Assembly (NCBI GenBank): GCA_012514775.1
Contig: JAAYZQ010000190.1
Coordinates: 1 to 35,386 of the forward strand
Reading direction: 5' to 3'
Source: Anaerolineaceae bacterium
GTDB lineage: Bacteria; Chloroflexota; Anaerolineae; JAAYZQ01
Length of the DNA: 35,386 bases
Shown here piece by piece: positions 13,300-19,863 of the stretch. Every line of letters begins with the position of its first letter. Within the stretch, counting starts at the first letter, position 1. Made by a program: the position numbers and the translations under genes. The notes under the pieces were generated by a model that saw nothing but the letters and a program-made list of their open reading frames with translations, was not told the DNA's origin and did no database searches.

Positions 13300-15523
13300 C
13301 GGCAAGGAGAGCCAATTGAGCAGCCAAATCAACGCGGAACAGAATCGGGAGCTCGTCTTCCAGGTGGAGGGCCTCGACTGCGCCGACTGTGCCCTGCACG
13401 TGGAGGAAGCCCTGCGGCGCACGCCGGGCATCGGCCAGGTAAGCCTGGACTTTGGCCTGGCCCGCCTCCGCGTGGCGCCCGCCGACGGCCAGGAGATCCG
13501 CCCCGAGGTGGAGCGGGTCGTCCGGGAGTTGGGCTATGGGCTGCGAGACGAGGCGGCACCACCGCAAGAGGCGGGCTGGAGAGAGCGGCTGTGGCGCCGC
13601 CGGCGCGACCTGACGACGGCCCTGTCGGGACTGCTCATCGCCCTGGCCGTTGCTGCGAGCCTGGGCGGCCTGCCGCAAGGAGCCGTGGTCGGGCTCTACC
13701 TGGCTGCCATCCTGGCCGGGGGCCTGTTCGTGGCCCGGGCGGGCTGGAGCACGCTGCGCACTACCCGCTCCCTGGACATGAACGCCCTGATGACCATCGC
13801 CGCCGTCGGCGCGGCCTTTGTCGGCGAGTGGGCCGAGGGCGCGGTGGCAATGTTTCTCTTTTCCCTGGGCAACACCCTGGAAGCCTACACCATGGATCGG
13901 GCGCGCAATGCCATTCGCGGCCTGATGGACCTTTCGCCCCGCCGGGCCATGCTTCTCAACGGCGACCACCAGGAAGAGGTGCTGGTGGAGGATCTGCGGG
14001 TGGGCGACAGGATCCTGGTGCGCCCCGGCGAGCGCCTGCCCATGGACGGCGACGTGCTGGCGGGCCAGTCGCACGTCAACCAGGCGCCCATCACCGGCGA
14101 GAGCGTGCCGGTCAGCAAGGAGCCCGGCGACGAGGTTTTTGCAGGCACGGTCAACGGCCAGGGAGCGCTCACCGTGGGGGTCACCCGCCTGGCGTCCGAC
14201 ACGACCATCGCCCGCATTATCAAGATGGTCGAGGAGGCACAGGCGCAGAAGGCGCCCTCGCAGCGGTTCGTCGACCGCTTCGCCCGGGTCTATACGCCGG
14301 CGGTCATGGCCGTGGCCGTGGGCGTCGCCGTCCTGCCGCCCGTGCTGGGCGCGCTGACCGGCGCCGGCAGCCTGGGCGCCCTGTTCGACACCTGGATCTA
14401 TCGCGCCCTGGTGCTGCTGGTCATCGCCTGTCCCTGCGCCCTGGTCATCTCCACGCCCGTCAGCATCGTGAGCGCCATCGCCAGCGCTGCCCGGGCCGGC
14501 GTGCTCATCAAGGGGGGCGCGCACCTGGAGGCCCTCGGCTCGCTGAAGGTCATGGCCCTGGACAAGACGGGCACCCTGACGGCGGGCGAGCCACGGCTGG
14601 TGGAAGCCGGCTGCGTGGAGCACGTTGCGGGGCTGCCCTGGGCCGAATGCCCCTCCTGCTTGCAGATGCTGGCCGACGCGGCCGCCGTGGAAAGCCGCTC
14701 GGAGCATCCCCTGGGGCTGGCCGTGGTGCGGGCCGCGCGGGATCTGGGCCTGTGGGACAACGTGGCCTCGGCCGAGGCGGTGCAAGCCGTCGCCGGCCGG
14801 GGGGTTCGCGGCCGGGTCAACGGACACTCGGTGACCATCGGCACCCACGCCTACATCCACGAGGAGGACCCGGCCCTGGCCCGGGGCCCCTTCTGCCTGA
14901 AGGTGCACGCCAGCCAGGCGGCGGGCCACTCGGTGATGGTGGTGCGCGACGACTGCTGCGGGGTGAAGGGCTACCTGGCCGTGGCCGACACCGTCCGCCC
15001 CGCGGCCTCCGCCGCCCTGGCCGCCCTGCGCCAGGTGGGCATCGAGCGCACGGTCATGCTCACGGGTGACAACCAGGCCACGGCCCAGGCCATCGCCGGG
15101 CTGACCGGCGTGGACGAAGTCCAGGCCGAGCTGCTGCCCGAGGACAAGGTGGCGGCCATCGAGGGGCTGCTGGCGCGCTACGGGGCGGTGGCCATGGTCG
15201 GCGATGGCGTGAACGACGCCCCGGCCCTGGCGCGGGCGACGGTGGGCATTGCCATGGGCGCCGCCGGCACCGATACGGCCCTGGAGACCGCCGACGTGGC
15301 CCTCATGTCTGACGACCTCTTCAAGCTGCCCTTCGCCGTGCGCCTCAGCCGGCGGGCGCGGGCCATCATCCGCCAGAACGTGGCCCTGTCGCTGGGCATC
15401 AAGGCCGTCTTTTTGGCCCTGGCCCTGGCCGGCGTCGCCACCCTGTGGATGGCCGTCTTTGCCGACGTGGGGGCGTCTCTCATCGTCACCCTCAACGGCA
15501 TGCGCCTGCTGCGCCAGCGCTGA
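13292..15523 (+). CDS. zntA: Zinc/cadmium/lead-exporting P1B-type ATPase
   Basis: A 743-residue pump. An N-terminal HMA domain has 'GLDCADC' (C30, C33). Transmembrane segments follow from about 108. The actuator motif is TGES (268-271), the transport motif CPC (380-382), the phosphorylated aspartate D424 in 'DKTGTLT', the HP motif at 471-472, then 'MLTGDN' and 'GDGVNDAPAL'. The last segments contain 'ADVGASLIVTLNGMRLL', whose aspartate matches the metal-binding one of ZntA-type pumps. These features point to Zn2+/Cd2+/Pb2+ export driven by ATP. The nucleotide-binding region carries extra cysteines ('CVEHVAGLPWAECPSC', 'DDCCG') of unclear meaning. The ATG at 13292 lies inside the end of the repressor gene, so the two are co-translated under zinc control. 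zntA and cadA are equally fair names. Confidence 0.93.
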   Translation: MDDGKESQLSSQINAEQNRELVFQVEGLDCADCALHVEEALRRTPGIGQVSLDFGLARLRVAPADGQEIRPEVERVVRELGYGLRDEAAPPQEAGWRERLWRRRRDLTTALSGLLIALAVAASLGGLPQGAVVGLYLAAILAGGLFVARAGWSTLRTTRSLDMNALMTIAAVGAAFVGEWAEGAVAMFLFSLGNTLEAYTMDRARNAIRGLMDLSPRRAMLLNGDHQEEVLVEDLRVGDRILVRPGERLPMDGDVLAGQSHVNQAPITGESVPVSKEPGDEVFAGTVNGQGALTVGVTRLASDTTIARIIKMVEEAQAQKAPSQRFVDRFARVYTPAVMAVAVGVAVLPPVLGALTGAGSLGALFDTWIYRALVLLVIACPCALVISTPVSIVSAIASAARAGVLIKGGAHLEALGSLKVMALDKTGTLTAGEPRLVEAGCVEHVAGLPWAECPSCLQMLADAAAVESRSEHPLGLAVVRAARDLGLWDNVASAEAVQAVAGRGVRGRVNGHSVTIGTHAYIHEEDPALARGPFCLKVHASQAAGHSVMVVRDDCCGVKGYLAVADTVRPAASAALAALRQVGIERTVMLTGDNQATAQAIAGLTGVDEVQAELLPEDKVAAIEGLLARYGAVAMVGDGVNDAPALARATVGIAMGAAGTDTALETADVALMSDDLFKLPFAVRLSRRARAIIRQNVALSLGIKAVFLALALAGVATLWMAVFADVGASLIVTLNGMRLLRQR

Positions 15524-15544
15524 CGCCCGCGCCGTACCCGGGTT

Positions 15545-15594
15545 GTAGGGGCATGGCTCGCCCCTGCCCTGGGCAACCGCGAGGGCGCCCCTAC
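15545..15594. repeat. GC-rich inverted repeat between convergent genes
   Basis: GTAGGGGC (15545-15552) and GCCCCTAC (15587-15594) flank a 34-base GC-rich core. It lies between the ends of the ATPase and cold-shock genes and overlaps the stop of the latter. Elements starting with GTAGGGGC are, from memory, dispersed short repeats in several phyla including Chloroflexota. It may double as a terminator, but no T-run is present. Confidence 0.6.
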
Positions 15595-15980
15595 GGATCA
15601 GGGGTCTGTTGTTCTTCCTCGAAGGGCGTCACCTGGACGGCCTGGGGGCCCTTGGGCGAGTCGGCAGCCTCGTACAGCACTTCCTGGCCGTCTTCCAGGG
15701 AGGGCAGGCTTCCCTCGGGGGTCGGCACCACGCTGTTGCGGTGCACGAAAATCTCCTTGCCGTCGTCGCCGACGATAAAGCCGTATCCCTTGGTTGGGTC
15801 AAACCACTTGATCCGGCCGTGCAGCTTGCCGCCATAGGTGACGCGCTGGCGGCAGTTTTCGCAGAACTGGGGCACGACGATCTCCATGCCCCGTTCGGCG
15901 AGGCGTCGCTGCTGTTCGACGGTAAAGAAGAAATCCCTACCGCACTCCTCGCAATGGACCAGCATGTCTCGAAAGTTCAT
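15591..15980 (-). CDS. Zinc-ribbon / cold-shock domain protein
   Basis: A 129-residue protein when started at the ATG at 15980 (GAGGAG twelve bases upstream). The N-terminal zinc ribbon has C10/C13 ('CEECGRDF') and C40/C43 ('CENC'). The cold-shock domain (about 54-118) has both RNA-binding motifs, 'KWFDPTKGYGFI' and 'EIFVHRNSV', and an acidic tail. Cold-shock domains bind single-stranded RNA and DNA and act as RNA chaperones; the added ribbon is a known variation whose role I cannot state. A longer frame from an ATG at 16058 is rejected, because that codon lies between the -10 box and the predicted transcript start and has no ribosome site. The leader is about 70 bases. Confidence 0.88.
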   Translation of the reverse strand: MNFRDMLVHCEECGRDFFFTVEQQRRLAERGMEIVVPQFCENCRQRVTYGGKLHGRIKWFDPTKGYGFIVGDDGKEIFVHRNSVVPTPEGSLPSLEDGQEVLYEAADSPKGPQAVQVTPFEEEQQTPDP

Positions 15981-16059
15981 AATCGGTTTCGACTCCTCGG
16001 TGCAGGCCGGCGGGGCCGGCCTGGCCCGCGGCGCTTGCCATTGATCGATTTTCGCCATA

Positions 16060-16088
16060 ACTATACGTCATTTCGCAGGGAATGTCAA
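16060..16088 (-). promoter_or_regulatory. Strong promoter of the cold-shock protein gene
   Basis: Minus strand: perfect TTGACA, 17 bases, TATAGT. This is the closest to consensus in the window, fitting a highly expressed RNA chaperone. It shows the gene is transcribed apart from the glycosyltransferase upstream and fixes the start at 15980. Confidence 0.82.
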
Positions 16089-16099
16089 ACGGAAGCTAC

Positions 16100-17167
16100 T
16101 CACCCCGACTGGCTCCCGGGGCGTTGACGGGGAGACCGGCGATAGCTGCTCCACCAGCTCCGCGGCGATGGCAGGGGTTCCATTAGACGAAACACCTCGG
16201 CCGGGGACAGGCGCCGGGGAGCGGGGCAGGGCGGACCGGCCTCTCGCAATCCGCTGAGGCGCCCCTGGAGGGGCGCCGGGTGGCGCAGCGCGATGCTGCC
16301 CAGGAGCCCGGTGAGGAGCTCGTTGGCGACGACGAGGGGCAGGTGGTGCCAGAGGTAGGGGCGCGGGTAGTGGCGCCGGATGGTCCACACGCGATTTCGC
16401 CCCAGCAGCCAGAACTTACGGGGAAGGTCGCGGCCGCCCGTTGCCGAGTGGGCGTGCCAGGTGGTGGCCCCGGGCACCCACAAGCAGCGCCAGCCGGCCC
16501 ACCGGGCGCGCCAGGCCAGCTCCACGTCCTCCAGGTAGGCGAAATATGCTTCGTCAAAGAGGCCGATGTCGTCCAGCATGGACCGGCGGTAGAGGGCGGC
16601 GCCGGCGCACGGGCCCAGGATGGGGCGGGATGCCTCGGGCAGGCCGGCCAGCGGCCTGCCCGCCAGCGTGTTCCAGGCCGTGCCCAGGCGGTCCACCCGG
16701 AAGCCGGCGGCGTCGACGGTCGGGGGGTCTCCTTCCAGCCACAGAGTGGCGGCAAACATGCCGGCGTCGGGCGCCTGCTCCGCGGCCAAGGCGAGCTCTG
16801 CCAGCATCTCGGGCTGGGGCACCGTGTCGTTGTTGAGAGTGACCACGTATTGACCCGCCGTTGCCCGAATGCCCTCGTTGCAGGCGCGGGCGAAACCGAA
16901 ATTGCGCTCCAGGGCCACCACCCGGACCTGCGGATAGGCCTCTGCCACCCACGAGGCGGTGTCGTCGGTGGAGCCATTGTCCACCAGGACGACCTCAAAG
17001 TCGTGCCACGTCTGGGAGAACAGGGCGGGCAGGCAGCGCTCCAGGTGCGGGCGCCCGTTCCAGGTCGGGATGACGACGGCAACAGGGGCGCCGGCACCCG
17101 GGACTGGTCCCGGGTGCCGCGCCCCTGACTCTTCGAGCGCAGTGGACTGGCAAAAGTCGTGGGCCAT
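16100..17167 (-). CDS. Family 2 glycosyltransferase
   Basis: A 355-residue GT-A fold enzyme. The nucleotide-sugar binding start is 'VAVVIPTWNGRPHLERCL' (29-46) and 'VVLVDNGSTDDT' (59-70). The metal-binding DxD-like motif is 'NNDT' (112-115), and the acceptor-side 'FDEAYFAYLEDVELAWR' has E213-D214. The C-terminus has 'KFWLLGRNRVWTI', an amphipathic segment and 'EVFRLMEPLPSP', as in rhamnosyltransferase-like members. It probably adds a sugar to a cell-surface polysaccharide or glycolipid at the cytoplasmic face. The first 28 residues are not part of the fold and are largely encoded by a long hairpin (17083-17127). A GAGGA lies just before the ATG. It follows the truncated gene at the axis by 25 bases. 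Confidence 0.9.
   Translation of the reverse strand: MAHDFCQSTALEESGARHPGPVPGAGAPVAVVIPTWNGRPHLERCLPALFSQTWHDFEVVLVDNGSTDDTASWVAEAYPQVRVVALERNFGFARACNEGIRATAGQYVVTLNNDTVPQPEMLAELALAAEQAPDAGMFAATLWLEGDPPTVDAAGFRVDRLGTAWNTLAGRPLAGLPEASRPILGPCAGAALYRRSMLDDIGLFDEAYFAYLEDVELAWRARWAGWRCLWVPGATTWHAHSATGGRDLPRKFWLLGRNRVWTIRRHYPRPYLWHHLPLVVANELLTGLLGSIALRHPAPLQGRLSGLREAGPPCPAPRRLSPAEVFRLMEPLPSPRSWWSSYRRSPRQRPGSQSG
16258..16277. repeat. Short perfect inverted repeat inside the glycosyltransferase gene
   Basis: Nine-base arms GGCGCCCCT and AGGGGCGCC with a two-base centre, in the C-terminal coding region ('HPAPLQGRL'). It shares the AGGGGCG core with the hairpin at 17083-17127. Confidence 0.6.
17083..17127. 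repeat. Long hairpin within the 5' part of the glycosyltransferase gene
   Basis: A 45-base near-perfect palindrome. Outer 8-base arms CAGGGGCG/CGCCCCTG enclose 13-base arms starting CGGCACCCGGGAC, with a two-base loop and one bulged base: about 21 pairs. It encodes residues 14-29, just before the catalytic fold begins, and looks like a repeat element inserted in or captured by the coding sequence. Confidence 0.8.
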
Positions 17168-17192
17168 TGTCCTCGATCGTGTCCCGGTGCGG

Positions 17193-17693
17193 TTACCGGA
17201 CGATGACGGGGGCCTCGCTGTACCAGGTTCTGGTGTTCAGGCCGTCGTTCACCTCGATACAGATCCAGTACTGCCCCGCGGGAACGCCGGACGTGTCCCA
17301 TTGGATCGTCTCTTCTGCAGCCCGGGAGTCCGCTCCACCGGATGAACGGGTCACGAGCGGCAGCAGCAACCTGTGTTGCCTCGGCTCGACACTGCCCGAC
17401 ACTTCCCGGACGGCGGTCTTGCCGTTGGTCGGGTTGCGGTCGGTGTCATAGTAGGCCCTGCTGCTGACGCCGCTCTCCGAAGAGACGAACCGGATCGTGT
17501 AGGGCTTGCCCCGCTGAACCTCGTCCATGGCCGTCAGCTTGACCCAATCCAGGTGGATGAACCCCGGACTCAGCTCGGGCATCATTTCATTGGGATCCAG
17601 GCGCATGCGGTTGGGGTGCGACTCTAGCCAGGGCCGGTCCTGGGGAACGGTGTTGTCCACCGCGTCCTCGGCGGTGAGGTCCAGGGAATAGGT
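17193..17693 (-). CDS. Hypothetical secreted-type protein, C-terminal part, cut at the palindrome axis
   Basis: The frame is open from the axis and encodes 166 residues beginning TYSLDLTAEDAVDNTVPQDR and ending TWYSEAPVIVR. An internal GTG at 17660 would give 155 residues but has no ribosome site, and sensible protein sequence continues upstream of it, so the 5' end is lost at the axis. Recognisable traits are a beta-rich pattern ('PYTIRFVSSESGVSSRAYYDTDRNP', 'QYWICIEVNDGLN') and 'LLLPLVTRS'. It looks like the C-terminal domain of a larger extracellular protein. I do not recognise the family. The glycosyltransferase gene follows 25 bases downstream. Confidence 0.7.
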   Translation of the reverse strand, partial: TYSLDLTAEDAVDNTVPQDRPWLESHPNRMRLDPNEMMPELSPGFIHLDWVKLTAMDEVQRGKPYTIRFVSSESGVSSRAYYDTDRNPTNGKTAVREVSGSVEPRQHRLLLPLVTRSSGGADSRAAEETIQWDTSGVPAGQYWICIEVNDGLNTRTWYSEAPVIVR

Positions 17694-17703
17694 ACCTATT
17701 CCC
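17684..17703. other. Axis of the palindrome (fold-back junction)
   Basis: The axis lies between 17693 and 17694 in GGTACC with no unpaired loop base. On each side the same reading frame, encoding TYSLDLTAEDAVDN and onward, runs outward from the axis. Read through the axis, the frame continues only as the antisense of its own gene until a stop at 17625-17627, so the junction interrupts a real gene. Confidence 0.95.
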
Positions 17704-18194
17704 TGGACCTCACCGCCGAGGACGCGGTGGACAACACCGTTCCCCAGGACCGGCCCTGGCTAGAGTCGCACCCCAACCGCATGCGCCTGGATCCCAATGA
17801 AATGATGCCCGAGCTGAGTCCGGGGTTCATCCACCTGGATTGGGTCAAGCTGACGGCCATGGACGAGGTTCAGCGGGGCAAGCCCTACACGATCCGGTTC
17901 GTCTCTTCGGAGAGCGGCGTCAGCAGCAGGGCCTACTATGACACCGACCGCAACCCGACCAACGGCAAGACCGCCGTCCGGGAAGTGTCGGGCAGTGTCG
18001 AGCCGAGGCAACACAGGTTGCTGCTGCCGCTCGTGACCCGTTCATCCGGTGGAGCGGACTCCCGGGCTGCAGAAGAGACGATCCAATGGGACACGTCCGG
18101 CGTTCCCGCGGGGCAGTACTGGATCTGTATCGAGGTGAACGACGGCCTGAACACCAGAACCTGGTACAGCGAGGCCCCCGTCATCGTCCGGTAA
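17694..18194 (+). CDS. Hypothetical secreted-type protein, C-terminal part (mirror copy)
   Basis: Identical mirror of 17193-17693, also starting at the axis without a start codon of its own. Two head-to-head copies of the same broken gene at the junction are what a fold-back would produce. Confidence 0.65.
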   Translation, partial: TYSLDLTAEDAVDNTVPQDRPWLESHPNRMRLDPNEMMPELSPGFIHLDWVKLTAMDEVQRGKPYTIRFVSSESGVSSRAYYDTDRNPTNGKTAVREVSGSVEPRQHRLLLPLVTRSSGGADSRAAEETIQWDTSGVPAGQYWICIEVNDGLNTRTWYSEAPVIVR

Positions 18195-18219
18195 CCGCAC
18201 CGGGACACGATCGAGGACA

Positions 18220-19287
18220 ATGGCCCACGACTTTTGCCAGTCCACTGCGCTCGAAGAGTCAGGGGCGCGGCACCCGGGACCAGTCCCGGGTGCCGGCGCC
18301 CCTGTTGCCGTCGTCATCCCGACCTGGAACGGGCGCCCGCACCTGGAGCGCTGCCTGCCCGCCCTGTTCTCCCAGACGTGGCACGACTTTGAGGTCGTCC
18401 TGGTGGACAATGGCTCCACCGACGACACCGCCTCGTGGGTGGCAGAGGCCTATCCGCAGGTCCGGGTGGTGGCCCTGGAGCGCAATTTCGGTTTCGCCCG
18501 CGCCTGCAACGAGGGCATTCGGGCAACGGCGGGTCAATACGTGGTCACTCTCAACAACGACACGGTGCCCCAGCCCGAGATGCTGGCAGAGCTCGCCTTG
18601 GCCGCGGAGCAGGCGCCCGACGCCGGCATGTTTGCCGCCACTCTGTGGCTGGAAGGAGACCCCCCGACCGTCGACGCCGCCGGCTTCCGGGTGGACCGCC
18701 TGGGCACGGCCTGGAACACGCTGGCGGGCAGGCCGCTGGCCGGCCTGCCCGAGGCATCCCGCCCCATCCTGGGCCCGTGCGCCGGCGCCGCCCTCTACCG
18801 CCGGTCCATGCTGGACGACATCGGCCTCTTTGACGAAGCATATTTCGCCTACCTGGAGGACGTGGAGCTGGCCTGGCGCGCCCGGTGGGCCGGCTGGCGC
18901 TGCTTGTGGGTGCCCGGGGCCACCACCTGGCACGCCCACTCGGCAACGGGCGGCCGCGACCTTCCCCGTAAGTTCTGGCTGCTGGGGCGAAATCGCGTGT
19001 GGACCATCCGGCGCCACTACCCGCGCCCCTACCTCTGGCACCACCTGCCCCTCGTCGTCGCCAACGAGCTCCTCACCGGGCTCCTGGGCAGCATCGCGCT
19101 GCGCCACCCGGCGCCCCTCCAGGGGCGCCTCAGCGGATTGCGAGAGGCCGGTCCGCCCTGCCCCGCTCCCCGGCGCCTGTCCCCGGCCGAGGTGTTTCGT
19201 CTAATGGAACCCCTGCCATCGCCGCGGAGCTGGTGGAGCAGCTATCGCCGGTCTCCCCGTCAACGCCCCGGGAGCCAGTCGGGGTGA
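18220..19287 (+). CDS. Family 2 glycosyltransferase (mirror copy)
   Basis: Identical to the gene at 16100-17167: GT-A fold, NNDT and ED motifs intact, with the long hairpin near its 5' end at 18260-18304. Confidence 0.88.
   Translation: MAHDFCQSTALEESGARHPGPVPGAGAPVAVVIPTWNGRPHLERCLPALFSQTWHDFEVVLVDNGSTDDTASWVAEAYPQVRVVALERNFGFARACNEGIRATAGQYVVTLNNDTVPQPEMLAELALAAEQAPDAGMFAATLWLEGDPPTVDAAGFRVDRLGTAWNTLAGRPLAGLPEASRPILGPCAGAALYRRSMLDDIGLFDEAYFAYLEDVELAWRARWAGWRCLWVPGATTWHAHSATGGRDLPRKFWLLGRNRVWTIRRHYPRPYLWHHLPLVVANELLTGLLGSIALRHPAPLQGRLSGLREAGPPCPAPRRLSPAEVFRLMEPLPSPRSWWSSYRRSPRQRPGSQSG
18260..18304. repeat. Long hairpin in the glycosyltransferase gene (mirror copy)
   Basis: Mirror of 17083-17127, about 21 pairs with a two-base loop. 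Confidence 0.78.
19110..19129. repeat. Short inverted repeat in the glycosyltransferase gene (mirror copy)
   Basis: Mirror of 16258-16277. Confidence 0.58.
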
Positions 19288-19298
19288 GTAGCTTCCGT

Positions 19299-19327
19299 TT
19301 GACATTCCCTGCGAAATGACGTATAGT
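19299..19327 (+). promoter_or_regulatory. Promoter of the cold-shock protein gene (mirror copy)
   Basis: TTGACA at 19299-19304, 17 bases, TATAGT at 19322-19327. Mirror of 16060-16088. Confidence 0.8.
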
Positions 19328-19406
19328 TATGGCGAAAATCGATCAATGGCAAGCGCCGCGGGCCAGGCCGGCCCCGCCGGCCTGCACCGAGGAGTCGAAA
19401 CCGATT

Positions 19407-19796
19407 ATGAACTTTCGAGACATGCTGGTCCATTGCGAGGAGTGCGGTAGGGATTTCTTCTTTACCGTCGAACAGCAGCGACGCCTCGCCGAACGGGGCA
19501 TGGAGATCGTCGTGCCCCAGTTCTGCGAAAACTGCCGCCAGCGCGTCACCTATGGCGGCAAGCTGCACGGCCGGATCAAGTGGTTTGACCCAACCAAGGG
19601 ATACGGCTTTATCGTCGGCGACGACGGCAAGGAGATTTTCGTGCACCGCAACAGCGTGGTGCCGACCCCCGAGGGAAGCCTGCCCTCCCTGGAAGACGGC
19701 CAGGAAGTGCTGTACGAGGCTGCCGACTCGCCCAAGGGCCCCCAGGCCGTCCAGGTGACGCCCTTCGAGGAAGAACAACAGACCCCTGATCCGTAG
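19407..19796 (+). CDS. Zinc-ribbon / cold-shock domain protein (mirror copy)
   Basis: Identical to 15591-15980, 129 residues. The start is chosen downstream of the promoter at 19299-19327. Confidence 0.86.
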   Translation: MNFRDMLVHCEECGRDFFFTVEQQRRLAERGMEIVVPQFCENCRQRVTYGGKLHGRIKWFDPTKGYGFIVGDDGKEIFVHRNSVVPTPEGSLPSLEDGQEVLYEAADSPKGPQAVQVTPFEEEQQTPDP

Positions 19797-19842
19797 GGGC
19801 GCCCTCGCGGTTGCCCAGGGCAGGGGCGAGCCATGCCCCTAC
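19793..19842. repeat. GC-rich inverted repeat (mirror copy)
   Basis: Mirror of 15545-15594, GTAGGGGC at both outer ends. Confidence 0.58.
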
Positions 19843-19863
19843 AACCCGGGTACGGCGCGGGCG

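Larger units (their letters stand above)
1..17693. repeat. Left arm of a window-wide perfect inverted repeat
   Basis: This arm is the exact reverse complement of 17694-35386. Gene boundaries pair to a coordinate sum of 35387 (360 with 35027, 1242 with 34145, 5239 with 30148, 13292 with 22095), encoded proteins are identical, and the first and last bases of the window are complementary. I saw no mismatch. The arm holds all the unique information of the window. A spacer-free palindrome of this size is very unstable in living bacteria, so a fold-back artefact is the leading explanation. Confidence 0.98.

Noticed and set aside
13265..15069. Long open frames of 554 (minus) and 492 (plus) codons over the P-type ATPase
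   Set aside because: Both overlap the ATPase frame, which has every family motif. Their composition is that of frame shadows in high-GC DNA.
17690..17697. Telomere or resolution site of a linear replicon at the axis
   Set aside because: The centre carries no features beyond the palindrome itself, lies within a coding sequence, and no protelomerase or replication gene is present. It remains possible but unsupported.
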